Notes under the pieces: model-generated | What the model was told of the DNA's origin: nothing | What the model saw: the letters and a program-made list of their open reading frames with translations, nothing else | Databases searched by the model: none | In this document: positions 27,915 to 36,617 of the stretch, piece after piece | How the letters are laid out: every line of letters starts with the position of its first letter | How positions within the stretch are numbered: the stretch's first letter is position 1 | Assembly (NCBI RefSeq): GCF_025854375.1 | Contig: NZ_CP107575.1 | Span: 2,232,001 to 2,296,000, forward strand | Reading direction: 5' to 3' | Length of the DNA stretch: 64,000 nucleotides | DNA from: Glutamicibacter sp. JL.03c | GTDB lineage: Bacteria > Actinomycetota > Actinomycetes > Actinomycetales > Micrococcaceae | Made by a program: the position numbers and the translations under genes

Positions 27915-28826
27915 GTGCTTGCCCAACCCGAAGAATCAGCAATACCTGGCACCGGACCTACTCATGCCCCGGCATGTGCAGGTCCGGCCTCAGCCAATAC
28001 CGTGTACCACGGGGATAACCTCAGCGTCCTCTCCTCTTTGCCGGGGCAGAGCTTCACGCTGATCTATGTGGATCCGCCATTTAATACCGGGCGGAAGCAG
28101 ACCCGGGCACAGCGCACCATGGTGCGGGCGGCCGAGGGAGAAGGCGATCGCACGGGTTTCCAGGGACGCGCCTACAACACCGAGCTTGGCACGGCGCGTT
28201 CCTATCACGACACCTTTGATGATTACCTCAGCTTCATCGAGCCTCGGCTCCGCGAAGCGCACCGGCTGCTGACCGAAGACGGCACCTTGTACGTGCACCT
28301 CGATTACCGCGAAGTGCACTACGTCAAGGTGCTGCTTGATGAGATCTTCGGGCGCGATTGTTTTCTGAACGAGTTGATTTGGGCTTACGATTACGGAGCC
28401 CGGGCCAAGAACCGGTGGCCGGCAAAGCACGACACCATCTTGGTTTATGTGAAGAATCAGAAGCATTACCACTTTGATTCTTCAGAGGTGGACCGCGAGC
28501 CTTATATGGCTCCAGGCTTGGTCACCCCGGAGAAGCGCGCCTTGGGCAAGCTTCCCACCGACGTGTGGTGGCATACCATTGTTTCGCCCACCGGCAAGGA
28601 AAAGACCGGATATCCCACGCAGAAACCCGAAGGGATCCTGCGACGAATCATCACAGCTTCTTCACGTCCAGGCGACTGGGTGCTGGACTTCTTTGCAGGA
28701 TCCGGAACCACCGGTGCCGTGGCAGCCAAGCTGGACCGCCAATTTGTCCTCGTGGACCAGAATCCTGAAGCTATTGACGTGATGCGTTCACGACTGCCAG
28801 AGTCCACGGCCTATACCAAGGCCTGA
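27915..28826 (+). CDS. orphan DNA methyltransferase, beta class (N4-C or N6-A)
   Basis: A 303-residue AdoMet-dependent DNA base methylase. Catalytic motif IV DPPFNTG (about residues 53-59) precedes the AdoMet motif I DFFAGSGTTGAVA near the C-terminus, the order of the beta class. The target-recognition part is the middle ~130 residues. No restriction enzyme gene is nearby, so it looks like an orphan regulatory or protective methylase. GTG start with AAAGGAA upstream. It follows the helicase by 50 bases and may be cotranscribed; its 3' end overlaps the convergent PHP gene by 16 bases. Confidence 0.9.
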   Translation: MLAQPEESAIPGTGPTHAPACAGPASANTVYHGDNLSVLSSLPGQSFTLIYVDPPFNTGRKQTRAQRTMVRAAEGEGDRTGFQGRAYNTELGTARSYHDTFDDYLSFIEPRLREAHRLLTEDGTLYVHLDYREVHYVKVLLDEIFGRDCFLNELIWAYDYGARAKNRWPAKHDTILVYVKNQKHYHFDSSEVDREPYMAPGLVTPEKRALGKLPTDVWWHTIVSPTGKEKTGYPTQKPEGILRRIITASSRPGDWVLDFFAGSGTTGAVAAKLDRQFVLVDQNPEAIDVMRSRLPESTAYTKA

Positions 28827-29656
28827 GAACCGGTACCTTCCTGAATAATACGTTGCAGCATTTCCGGCTCGGTGAGATTCTCACCGAGCCGGTTCAGTTT
28901 TCCGGTCCCGTGATAATCGGAGGAACCGGTGACGATCAGGTCGTTTTGAGCCGCAAGCTCCAACAGCCAGCGCTTGCCTTCTTCGGTATTGTCCCGGTGG
29001 TGGACTTCAACCCCGCCAAGCCCCGCGTCAATCATGTCGTAGAAGGTCGAGTCGGCAACCACACGCCCGCGCTTGGACGCCTTCGGGTGGGCAAAGACCG
29101 GCACTCCCCCGGCTTCGCGAACCAATTGCACTGCTTTGGCCGGGTCCACTGCCGGATGAGCGACGTAGTAGCGCGAACGGTAGGAGAGCACGTTGGCAAA
29201 CGCTTCATTGCGGTTGGCCACGATGCCCGCGGTCACCAGGGCGTCCGCAATGTGCGGACGGCCCACGGTTGATCCTGGTTGGCAGTGGTCCCGCACGAGA
29301 TCCCAATTGATCGGGTAGTCCTCGGCCAGGCGTTCAACGATACGCTGGGCGCGGATGATTCGGGCGTTCAGCGCGAGATCAAGTTCATCGAGCAGCGGCT
29401 GGTAGTTGGGGTCATGGAGGTAGCTGAGCAGGTGAACGCTGATGCCTTGGGGGTCTTGGCAGGTGATTTCCATCCCTGGAACAAACCCGATGCCCACTTC
29501 CTGTGCGGACTCTGCCGCCGATGCCCAGCCGGTGGTCTGATCGTGGTCCGTCAGCGCCACGATGTCCAGGCCTGCAGCGGCCGCGGAGCGTATCAGCTCG
29601 GAAGGAGTTTCCGTTCCGTCAGACACATTGGAGTGGGTGTGCAGGTCAATTCGCAT
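28811..29656 (-). CDS. PHP-domain phosphoesterase (RNase AM / TrpH-like)
   Basis: A metal-dependent phosphoesterase of 281 residues. The PHP motifs are MRIDLHTHSNVSDG (1-14), LTDHDQ, FVPGMEI, VFAHP and the final SDYHG. Relatives (E. coli RNase AM/YciV) remove 5' nucleotides from RNA fragments or hydrolyse 3',5'-bisphosphates, so an RNA-turnover role would fit the neighbours. The insert between about 100 and 180 is usual. It is divergent from the aminopeptidase P gene and convergent with the methyltransferase. Confidence 0.9.
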   Translation of the reverse strand: MRIDLHTHSNVSDGTETPSELIRSAAAAGLDIVALTDHDQTTGWASAAESAQEVGIGFVPGMEITCQDPQGISVHLLSYLHDPNYQPLLDELDLALNARIIRAQRIVERLAEDYPINWDLVRDHCQPGSTVGRPHIADALVTAGIVANRNEAFANVLSYRSRYYVAHPAVDPAKAVQLVREAGGVPVFAHPKASKRGRVVADSTFYDMIDAGLGGVEVHHRDNTEEGKRWLLELAAQNDLIVTGSSDYHGTGKLNRLGENLTEPEMLQRIIQEGTGSQALV

Positions 29657-29721
29657 ATGCCTAGATTATCCCTTGCGCTGATACTTTGCTGGGATACCTC
29701 CGATGGTGACACACTTGGACT

Positions 29722-31269
29722 ATGACCAATCAAGAATCAACTGCGCAAGGCACAGATCAGCCGTTGGAAGACCGAGTGAACAACCGTTCCCAGCGTCCAA
29801 CGTCCAAGGCATTCCAAGAATTCATGGCCTCTTCATGGGCTACCGATACTTCTGAACTGCCTCAGCAGGATGAAGCTGCCAGCTACGCGGCGGCTCGCCG
29901 CGCCAAGCTCTCGGAAAATTTCGCGGGTGAACGCCTTGTCATTCCGGCCGGTCCGCTCAAGGTCCGATCCAACGACACCGATTACCGGTTCCGCCCGCAC
30001 TCGGCCTTCGCCCACCTGACCGGCCTGGGCGTTGACCACGAACCAGACGCCGTGCTGGTCATGGAACCTACCGACGACGGCGCGGGCGAACAGGGCACCA
30101 ACCACGTCTCCACCCTGTATTTCGCTCCAATGGCGGGGCGCGACAGCACCGACTTCTACCTGAACTCGCGTTCCGGCGAGTTCTGGGTTGGTCCACGTCC
30201 GACCCTTTCGTCATTGGCTGCCCGCACCGGCCTGCCCACCGATTCGCTGGACCAGTTGGAAATGGCGGTCACGAAGAATTCCGGTCCCCAGGCTCTGGGC
30301 GGCATCCGCATTCGCTTGGTGCGCGAGGTCGACCTGAACATGGACGCGCTGGTTGATACCTCGCGAATCAACACCGGCCAGGATCTGGAAGCTAGCGACT
30401 CGTTGGATACCGAACTCGCCGAATTCGTCTCGGAAATCCGGCTGGTCAAGGACGAGTACGAGATCGCTGAATTGCGCAAGTCCGTCGCCGCAACCATCAA
30501 CGGTTTCGAAGATGTCGTGTGCAGCCTCGATCAGGCTATCGCGCACCAGCGCGGTGAACGAGTTGTCGAAGGCGCCTTCTTCGCGCGAGCCCGTTTGGAA
30601 GGCAACGAGCTGGGCTACGACACCATCGCGGCTTCGGGCAATAATGCCACCATCCTTCACTGGATCCGCAACACCGGCTCCGTCAACGACGGCGAAGTCC
30701 TCCTGCTGGACGCCGGCGTTGAAGCCGACTCGCTGTACACCGCGGACATCACCCGCTCCCTTCCAGTTTCCGGCAAGTACACCGATGTCCAGCGCAAGGT
30801 GTACCAGGCGGTTCTGGATGCCGCTGATGCCGCATTTGCTGCCGTGAAGCCGGGGCTCAAGTTCCGTGACCTGCACCTGATCGCTACCCGCGTTCTGGCC
30901 GAGCGCCTTTCCGAATGGGGCATTCTTCCGGTATCGGTTGAGCAAGCGATGAGCCAGGAAGGCCAGCACCACCGCCGCTGGATGCCGCACGGCACCAGCC
31001 ATCACCTGGGCCTGGATGTGCACGACTGCGCGCAGGCCCGCGCCGAGTTGTACCTGGAAGCAGAACTGAAGGAAGGCATGGTGTTCACCATCGAACCCGG
31101 CCTGTACTTCAAGGATGAAGATCTGGCGATTCCTGAGGAATACCGTGGCCTGGGCGTGCGCATCGAAGATGACATTCTCGTCACTTCAGACGGCGCGGAG
31201 AACCTGAGCGCGGCGCTTCCCCGCAACCCGGATGAGGTTGAAGCATGGATGGCCAAGCTGCGCGGCTAA
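29722..31269 (+). CDS. pepP: Xaa-Pro aminopeptidase (aminopeptidase P, M24B)
   Basis: Removes the N-terminal residue before proline. After an N-terminal creatinase-like domain the pita-bread domain carries the dinuclear metal ligands: LLLDAGVEADSLYTADITR (two Asp), HGTSHHLGLDVHD (His), FTIEPGLYF (Glu) and VRIEDDILV (Glu). A ~35-residue variable N-terminal extension precedes the family core. At 515 residues it is typical for Arthrobacter-type enzymes. Monocistronic, ended by a strong hairpin. Confidence 0.94.
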   Translation: MTNQESTAQGTDQPLEDRVNNRSQRPTSKAFQEFMASSWATDTSELPQQDEAASYAAARRAKLSENFAGERLVIPAGPLKVRSNDTDYRFRPHSAFAHLTGLGVDHEPDAVLVMEPTDDGAGEQGTNHVSTLYFAPMAGRDSTDFYLNSRSGEFWVGPRPTLSSLAARTGLPTDSLDQLEMAVTKNSGPQALGGIRIRLVREVDLNMDALVDTSRINTGQDLEASDSLDTELAEFVSEIRLVKDEYEIAELRKSVAATINGFEDVVCSLDQAIAHQRGERVVEGAFFARARLEGNELGYDTIAASGNNATILHWIRNTGSVNDGEVLLLDAGVEADSLYTADITRSLPVSGKYTDVQRKVYQAVLDAADAAFAAVKPGLKFRDLHLIATRVLAERLSEWGILPVSVEQAMSQEGQHHRRWMPHGTSHHLGLDVHDCAQARAELYLEAELKEGMVFTIEPGLYFKDEDLAIPEEYRGLGVRIEDDILVTSDGAENLSAALPRNPDEVEAWMAKLRG

Positions 31270-31295
31270 TGCCGGCGGTCGCGTATTGACGCAAA

Positions 31296-31350
31296 GGAGG
31301 GTCCGGGTTCAGTTACCAAAAGTAACTGAACCCGGACCCTCCTGTGTTTT
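31296..31350. terminator. bidirectional terminator between pepP and the YflT-like gene
   Basis: A perfect stem of about 21 bp (ggagggtccgggttcagtta and its complement) with a short A-rich loop, followed by a T-run on the plus strand and a short one on the minus strand. It separates two convergent genes. Confidence 0.88.
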
Positions 31351-31357
31351 TGCTGCT

Positions 31358-32239
31358 CTATGCCTTTGGCTCGTCATCCGTGGACGGCGCCGATGGATGA
31401 TTTTCGGGGTTCACCTTCGGCTCCACGCTTGAGAGATCCTGCTCCTGCCGTGTGTCACCGGTAGAATCCTCCGAGGCTGGTGCCTGCTGCTCGCTGTGCG
31501 TCGACGCCTCAGGCTGCTCTTGCGGCTTGGCTGCAGGCTCCGCGGCTGGCTTCGGATCTTCAACACGAACGCCGTAACGCGGGCGTCCATCCGGAAGATC
31601 CGGGAACTGTCCGCGACGAGGATCAGTGGACTCACTGGGCTTGACCGCCGCCTGGGTCGGAGCCGGTGCGGTGACCGGGGCCGCTGGCGCCTGCTGCTGA
31701 ACCTGAGTCTCAGCTGGCTGGCCAGCACCTGGGTGCGGGCGCATGGGCAGCTTGGATGCAAGGGCTCGTGCAGCCTGCGCATGTTCGAAGTCAACCACTA
31801 CATCAAAACTGGTGGCGACGAACTGGCTGGAGGATGCGAAGTCGCGCTTGCCGCGGCGGGTCGAATAACTCACCACGCCAGCGATCATCCAAATGGCCAT
31901 GCCCAAGCCGATGGACGACAGGATCTGGTACAGGCCATTGCCTCCGCCGCCAAAGAGAGACAGCAGCAGGCCGACAAACAGGCCCATCATGCCGCCCTGG
32001 GCTGCGCCAGCCAGTGCCACCTTAGGGTAGGAAAGTTTCGCGGTCACTCGCTCCACCGTGCGTACGTCATTACCGACAATGCTCACCGACGCGACGGGAA
32101 AATCATTATCTGCCAAGTAGTCGACGAGCTTCTGCGCATCGAGGTAGCTGGTATAACGTCCAAGCAGTTCTCCGCGAGGCAAACCGTTGGGGCTGATCGA
32201 ATTTACTCCATGAGGCGAGGTCATATCTATATTGTGCAC
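31358..32239 (-). CDS. general stress protein 17M/YflT-like membrane-associated protein
   Basis: The N-terminal ~80 residues (YTSYLDAQKLVDYLADNDFP, then VSIVGNDVRTV) match the YflT/GsiB-type general stress domain. Two hydrophobic glycine-rich segments follow (about 80-125: GAAQGGMMGLFVGLLLSL and GLGMAIWMIAGVVSYS), then a short beta segment and a ~120-residue Pro/Ala/Glu-rich tail that is probably disordered. GTG at 32239 or ATG at 32224 may be the start. It is divergent from the CBS/MgtE-N gene, a pairing I recall from other Actinobacteria. Function unknown. Confidence 0.78.
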   Translation of the reverse strand: MHNIDMTSPHGVNSISPNGLPRGELLGRYTSYLDAQKLVDYLADNDFPVASVSIVGNDVRTVERVTAKLSYPKVALAGAAQGGMMGLFVGLLLSLFGGGGNGLYQILSSIGLGMAIWMIAGVVSYSTRRGKRDFASSSQFVATSFDVVVDFEHAQAARALASKLPMRPHPGAGQPAETQVQQQAPAAPVTAPAPTQAAVKPSESTDPRRGQFPDLPDGRPRYGVRVEDPKPAAEPAAKPQEQPEASTHSEQQAPASEDSTGDTRQEQDLSSVEPKVNPENHPSAPSTDDEPKA

Positions 32240-32356
32240 AGGTTTACTGTGAGCCTGCCTAGTTGTGAACTAACTATCGCTGTGGGTGAAAGAAACAGTG
32301 AACCGCTTGTGTCCTTGCACACCGCAATGCCCATTCGGACACGATAGTCTAGAGGG

Positions 32357-33607
32357 GTGAGCGCACAAGTGTCTAAAATCTTCGTCGCCCGGCTTCTCGG
32401 GCTTGATGTCTTCGACCCCTTGGGCGACCGTTTGGGCCGTTTGCGCGATGTTGTTGTCGTGTCCCGTGGTCCGCAAAAGCCTGCCGCCTGTGTGGGCCTG
32501 GTCGTCGAGGTCCCCGGCAAGCGCCGGGTCTTCGTTCCGATGACCCGTATCCAATCCATGGAAGCCAACCAGGTCATCTGCTCGGGCTTGGTCAACATGC
32601 GCCGCTTCCAGCAGCGTGGCCAGGAAATCCTGGTTGTTGCCGAGATGTTCGACCGCACGATCAGCTTCATCGACGGCTCTGGCCGCGGTGTCATCGAGGA
32701 TATCGGCCTGACTCAGACCCGCCGAGGAGACTGGGAGATCAACGAATACTACGTGCAGCGCGGAGTCCCCAGCTCCTCCTTGCTGGGCCTTCGCCCGCGT
32801 CGACGCGACAAGGTGCTGGTCTCGTGGGATGACGTGCGCCATGGGTCGCAGGAAGAACCGCAATCGGCTGATACCTTCGTGGCCACCCACGATGAAATGA
32901 AGCCCGCTGACTTTGCCGACGCCCTGCATGAAATGAATGAGAAACGCCGCCTTGAAATTGCTGCACATCTGCAAGATGAGCGTCTTGCCGACGTGCTCCA
33001 GGAATTGCCGGACCGCGAGCAGGTAGAGATCCTCTCGGCACTGGGCCTTGAACGTGCCGCCGATGTGCTCGAAGAGATGGACCCGGACGATGCCGCCGAC
33101 TTGTTGGCGGGCATTGGCGAAGAGACCAAGCACCAGTTGCTGGATCTGATGAACGAGGACGAAGCCAAGGACGTACGCCGATTGCTGGCCTACCCCGAAG
33201 GCACCGCCGGCTCGATCATGACGCCTGTTCCGGTGATCCTCACCCCCGAGTCAACGGTCGCCGAAGCTCTGGCCTCGGTTCGCCTTGAAGAACTCAGTCC
33301 GGCATTGGCTTCCACAGTTTATGTGGTGCGTCCTCCGCTGGAAACGCCTACCGGCCGGTACTTGGGCCAGGTTCATATCCAGGCGTTGCTCCGAGCAGCA
33401 CCACCTGAGCCCCTGGGCGATATTCTTGATACCGAACTTGAGTCGATGTCAGACCTCGCGGACATTTCCGAGGTCGTGCGGCATCTGGCCACATATAACC
33501 TCACCAGCGTTGGTGTCACCAATAAAGAGGGCCGGCTCGTTGGAGCCATCACCGTCGATGACGTATTGGACCACATCCTTCCCGATGATTGGCGCTCGCA
33601 AGACTAG
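32357..33607 (+). CDS. soluble MgtE-N/CBS-domain protein
   Basis: A 416-residue protein with an N-terminal PRC-barrel-like part (about 1-150), an MgtE N-terminal helical superfamily domain (about 180-280: VLQELPDREQVEILSAL, then MDPDDAADLLAGI), and a CBS pair (from MTPVPVILTPESTVAEAL to VDDVLDHILPDDW). It lacks the MgtE transmembrane pore, so it cannot itself be a Mg2+ channel. It may sense Mg2+ or nucleotide for a partner. A TAGTCT hexamer ends 7 bases before the GTG start, as expected for leaderless transcription. Followed by DUF1003 and mrp. By position it matches Rv1232c. Confidence 0.85.
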   Translation: MSAQVSKIFVARLLGLDVFDPLGDRLGRLRDVVVVSRGPQKPAACVGLVVEVPGKRRVFVPMTRIQSMEANQVICSGLVNMRRFQQRGQEILVVAEMFDRTISFIDGSGRGVIEDIGLTQTRRGDWEINEYYVQRGVPSSSLLGLRPRRRDKVLVSWDDVRHGSQEEPQSADTFVATHDEMKPADFADALHEMNEKRRLEIAAHLQDERLADVLQELPDREQVEILSALGLERAADVLEEMDPDDAADLLAGIGEETKHQLLDLMNEDEAKDVRRLLAYPEGTAGSIMTPVPVILTPESTVAEALASVRLEELSPALASTVYVVRPPLETPTGRYLGQVHIQALLRAAPPEPLGDILDTELESMSDLADISEVVRHLATYNLTSVGVTNKEGRLVGAITVDDVLDHILPDDWRSQD

Positions 33608-33649
33608 ACGAGCATCATCACTAGACAGATCAGCAGAGGAGTTCCAGCT

Positions 33650-34264
33650 ATGGCTGAGCAGCGTAAGACGAATGGCCTGGACACCCCACTGGCAGCACGA
33701 CAACGTTTCTGGCCGAAATTTACGCCTAACCCAGACCTGTTTGGTTCGGTCACGGAGAAGTTCGCCCGATTCATGGGTACGCCCCAGTTCCTGCTGTACA
33801 TGACAGTGTTCTGTGCCTTCTGGCTGATCTGGAATTCCGTGGCGCCCCAGAACTGGCGCTTTGACGATGCCACCATCGGCTTCACAGCCCTGACACTGAT
33901 GCTTTCGCTTCAGGCTTCCTACGCTGCGCCGCTGTTGCTGCTGGCCCAGAACCGCCAGGATGACCGCGACCGCGTCTCGCTGTCTGAAGACCGCGCGCGC
34001 GCTGAACGCAATCTGTATGACACCGAATACCTCACCCGGGAGTTGGCATCCCTGCGCCTGGCCCTTCGCGATGTCGCAACCCGCGACTATGTCCGCTCGG
34101 AACTGCGAAATGTCCTCGAAGAGCTGCTGGAAACCACCGACGGCGAAGAGCTGCACCTTCGAGCCAAGAAGAAGAGCGGCGGCAAAAATTCCTCGCCGCA
34201 GACGGGCATCATGGAAACAGTCAATCCTCAGCAGTCACAGCAGCGGAAGAACAATAGCAAGTGA
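33650..34264 (+). CDS. DUF1003 membrane protein
   Basis: A 204-residue DUF1003 protein. Two hydrophobic helices (FLLYMTVFCAFWLIWNSV at about 47-65 and FTALTLMLSLQASYAAPLLL at about 78-97) form a hairpin with the conserved PFILLN-like region altered to PLLLLAQNRQDDRDR. A long charged helical tail follows, ending in a basic, glutamine-rich stretch. It is 42 bases after the CBS gene and overlaps mrp by 4 bases (GTGA), so the three genes form one operon. No function established to my knowledge. Confidence 0.87.
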   Translation: MAEQRKTNGLDTPLAARQRFWPKFTPNPDLFGSVTEKFARFMGTPQFLLYMTVFCAFWLIWNSVAPQNWRFDDATIGFTALTLMLSLQASYAAPLLLLAQNRQDDRDRVSLSEDRARAERNLYDTEYLTRELASLRLALRDVATRDYVRSELRNVLEELLETTDGEELHLRAKKKSGGKNSSPQTGIMETVNPQQSQQRKNNSK

Positions 34265-35364
34265 GCAATTCGCAAGTCCTACTTGATGCACTGAACAGCG
34301 TTAATGATCCCGAGCTGCGCCGCCCGATCACCGAACTTGATATGGTGCAGTCCGCGCAGCTTGATGGGCAGACCGCACGTGTGACGATCCTGTTGACCAT
34401 TGCAGGTTGCCCTATGCGTTCAACTATTGAACAGGATGTCACCACTGCGCTGCTGGATGTCCCTGACGTTGAAGACGTCGAGGTGAGCCTTGGCGTTATG
34501 GATCCCCAGCAGCGTGCCGCACTGCGCGAACGGCTTGCCAGTCGGCGCACTCCGTTCTCCGACCCTGATTCCCTGACCCGCGTGATCGCGGTGGCCAGCG
34601 GAAAGGGCGGCGTTGGCAAATCCTCGATCACCGCGAACCTGGCCACACAACTGGCAGCCCAGGGCTTGAAGGTGGGCCTGATTGACGCCGATGTCCATGG
34701 CTTCTCGATCCCCTCGTTGATGGGCATTACCCAGAACCCCACGCGCATGGACGATATGATCCTGCCACCGGTGGCCCATGACGTAAAGGTCATTTCCATT
34801 GGCATGTTCCTGGATTCCAACCAGCCGGTGATTTGGCGTGGACCCATGCTGCACCGTGCCTTGGAGCAGTTCCTCTCCGATGTGCACTTCGGCGACCTGG
34901 ATTACCTGTTCCTCGACCTGCCGCCGGGCACCGGAGATATGGCCATCTCGGTCTCCCAGCTACTGCCGAACAGCGAACTGCTGGTGATCACCACACCGCA
35001 GTCCACGGCCACCGAGGTCGCTGAACGCGCCGGAACGATTGCATTGCAAACCGATCAAAAGGTAATTGGCGTCGTGGAGAACATGAGTTTCTTGCAGTTG
35101 CCTGATGGCTCCCGCATGGAGGTCTTCGGATCTGGTGGCGGAGAAAAACTCAGTGAATCACTGACCCGCCAACTGGGCTATGAGGTCAATCTGCTTTCCC
35201 AGATCCCGCTGGAAGAATCCGTCCGCGTGGGCTCGGATCAAGGCACCCCGGTGGTCCTCAGCGCGCGCCAGGCGCCAGCGGCCATTGCCCTGCAGGAATT
35301 AGTGGAGAAACTAGTACAGCGACCGCGCGGACTAGCCGGGCGATCGCTGCCAATGTCATTCTGA
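34261..35364 (+). CDS. mrp: Mrp/NBP35-type P-loop ATPase (ApbC, Fe-S carrier)
   Basis: Iron-sulfur cluster carrier family ATPase. An N-terminal DUF59/MIP18-like domain (about 1-90, with TIAGCPMRSTIEQDV) is joined to the ParA-like domain with the deviant Walker A ASGKGGVGKSS and switch region DADVHGFSIP. The paired CxxC near the C-terminus of NBP35/ApbC proteins is absent here, as in many actinobacterial Mrp proteins. The GTG start overlaps the DUF1003 stop. It is convergent with tatB, 11 bases away. Confidence 0.92.
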   Translation: MSNSQVLLDALNSVNDPELRRPITELDMVQSAQLDGQTARVTILLTIAGCPMRSTIEQDVTTALLDVPDVEDVEVSLGVMDPQQRAALRERLASRRTPFSDPDSLTRVIAVASGKGGVGKSSITANLATQLAAQGLKVGLIDADVHGFSIPSLMGITQNPTRMDDMILPPVAHDVKVISIGMFLDSNQPVIWRGPMLHRALEQFLSDVHFGDLDYLFLDLPPGTGDMAISVSQLLPNSELLVITTPQSTATEVAERAGTIALQTDQKVIGVVENMSFLQLPDGSRMEVFGSGGGEKLSESLTRQLGYEVNLLSQIPLEESVRVGSDQGTPVVLSARQAPAAIALQELVEKLVQRPRGLAGRSLPMSF

Positions 35365-35375
35365 CTTTTTGTGCT

Positions 35376-35780
35376 TTAGGTGGCTTCGGAATCGAAGGGA
35401 GCCGCTTCGTTTGCTGCCAGAGGGGCCTGCTTCTGGGTTTCCGGGGCAATGGCGGTACGTACCGGAGCTGGTGCCACAGAAGCATTAGGTGAGCTCTTGG
35501 CGACGTTGATGGCGTCATCAAATTCATCAACCAGCGCTTCTTTGATGATGCGGCGCGGGTCGTATTGACGAGGATCGAGTTTCCGCCAGTCGATATCGGC
35601 AACTTCGTCGCCGACTTCTTCGCGCAACTGCTCCTTGGCCCCATTGGCCATGCGCCGTACTTCTTTGACGAGGTTGGCTAGCTTTTTGGCGTACTCAGGC
35701 AACTTTTCCGGGCCAAGAATGACAACCGCGAGCACTGCGAGAACAATGAACTCGCTACCATTGATTCCAAAAAGATCCAC
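35376..35780 (-). CDS. tatB: twin-arginine translocase subunit TatB
   Basis: A 134-residue TatB with a single N-terminal membrane helix (SEFIVLAVLAVVILGPEKLP, residues 9-28), the GPEKLPEY hinge and an amphipathic helix (KKLANLVKEVRRMA), followed by a polar tail. It works with TatC to receive folded Tat substrates. It lies 79 bases after sigE on the same strand, where mycobacteria have rseA and htrA in between. Confidence 0.92.
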   Translation of the reverse strand: MDLFGINGSEFIVLAVLAVVILGPEKLPEYAKKLANLVKEVRRMANGAKEQLREEVGDEVADIDWRKLDPRQYDPRRIIKEALVDEFDDAINVAKSSPNASVAPAPVRTAIAPETQKQAPLAANEAAPFDSEAT

Positions 35781-35824
35781 GTAAAAAGATTACCTTGTCC
35801 CGGACGAACTCACGAAGTCACCGC

Positions 35825-35844
35825 GCCACGGCGCACACCGTGGC
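35825..35844 (-). other. hairpin between sigE and tatB
   Basis: gccacgg-cgcaca-ccgtggc, a 7-bp stem with no T-run. It could attenuate read-through from sigE to tatB. Confidence 0.3.
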
Positions 35845-35859
35845 ACGGCTATTGGCCTA

Positions 35860-36477
35860 CTAATTCGCGGCCCGCAGTCCCAAGGGAAGACGTGGCAAAG
35901 ACATGGTCTTAGCTGGACGGTTGGCCGGATTGCGGTGTGCCAGGGCATCACGCAGCATGGCTCGTCCACGGTGAATTCTTGAACGAACAGTCCCGAGCTT
36001 CACATTCAAGATCTGGGAGACTTCTTCGTAGGAGAAGCCCTCCATGTCGCACAAAACGATGGCTGCGCGGAATTCCGGCGAGAGGGCGCGCAAGGCTTCC
36101 TGCACGTCGACATCCAGGTTATTGAACTCAAAGTAGCGTTCAGGGGAAATCACGTTACCAGGCAGGCGGTCCTCAGCACCGTCGGCAAATCCGTCAAAGC
36201 GGATCTTGCTCTTGCGCCGGGCTTGATCCAAGAAGAGGTTGGTCGTGATGCGGTGCAGCCAGCCACCCATGGTTCCCGGCGTGTACCCGTCCAGTGCCTT
36301 GAAGGCGCGAACGAATGCTTCTTGGGAGAGGTCCTCCGCGTCATGGCGGTTGCCAGTTAAACGGTAAGCCAGTCGGAAGACCTGTTCGCCATGTCCTTGG
36401 ACCATCTGATCCCACGTCGGCGTCGAAGTTTCCGGAGCCGCAATGGCAGAAACTGATTCACTTGGTGCATTGTTCAC
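35860..36477 (-). CDS. sigE: ECF sigma factor SigE
   Basis: A 205-residue sigma-70 family ECF factor. Region 2 spans about residues 30-100 (VFRLAYRLTGNRHDAEDLSQEAFVRAF split over helices, then WLHRITTNLFLDQARR) and region 4 about 130-185 (ALSPEFRAAIVLCDMEG, SYEEVSQILNVKLGTVRSR). It is closest in context to mycobacterial SigE, an envelope-stress sigma factor, flanked as there by an O-methyltransferase gene and tatB. No zinc-finger anti-sigma gene follows it, which is unusual. GTG start. An N-terminal ~28-residue extension is Ser/Ala/Thr-rich. Confidence 0.93.
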   Translation of the reverse strand: MNNAPSESVSAIAAPETSTPTWDQMVQGHGEQVFRLAYRLTGNRHDAEDLSQEAFVRAFKALDGYTPGTMGGWLHRITTNLFLDQARRKSKIRFDGFADGAEDRLPGNVISPERYFEFNNLDVDVQEALRALSPEFRAAIVLCDMEGFSYEEVSQILNVKLGTVRSRIHRGRAMLRDALAHRNPANRPAKTMSLPRLPLGLRAAN

Positions 36478-36532
36478 TCTTCAAGTATGAGTTGGAAAGC
36501 TGAGCTGAAGCTAAGAATCCCCTACAGGAGAA

Positions 36533-36580
36533 CTATCAAGTTGAACAACTTCGCATCCCGCGCTGGGTACGATTGATAGT
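36533..36580. repeat. nested inverted repeats in the sigE / O-methyltransferase gap
   Basis: An outer pair ctatcaa (36533-36539) and ttgatag (36573-36579) encloses an inner dyad aagttg-aa-caactt (36538-36551). A TACGAT -10-like hexamer lies at 36568-36573. This divergent gap may be an operator or an mRNA hairpin. Confidence 0.35.
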
Positions 36581-36617
36581 GGCCGTCAACAGAAAACGTT
36601 ATTGAGGATCCCTACGC

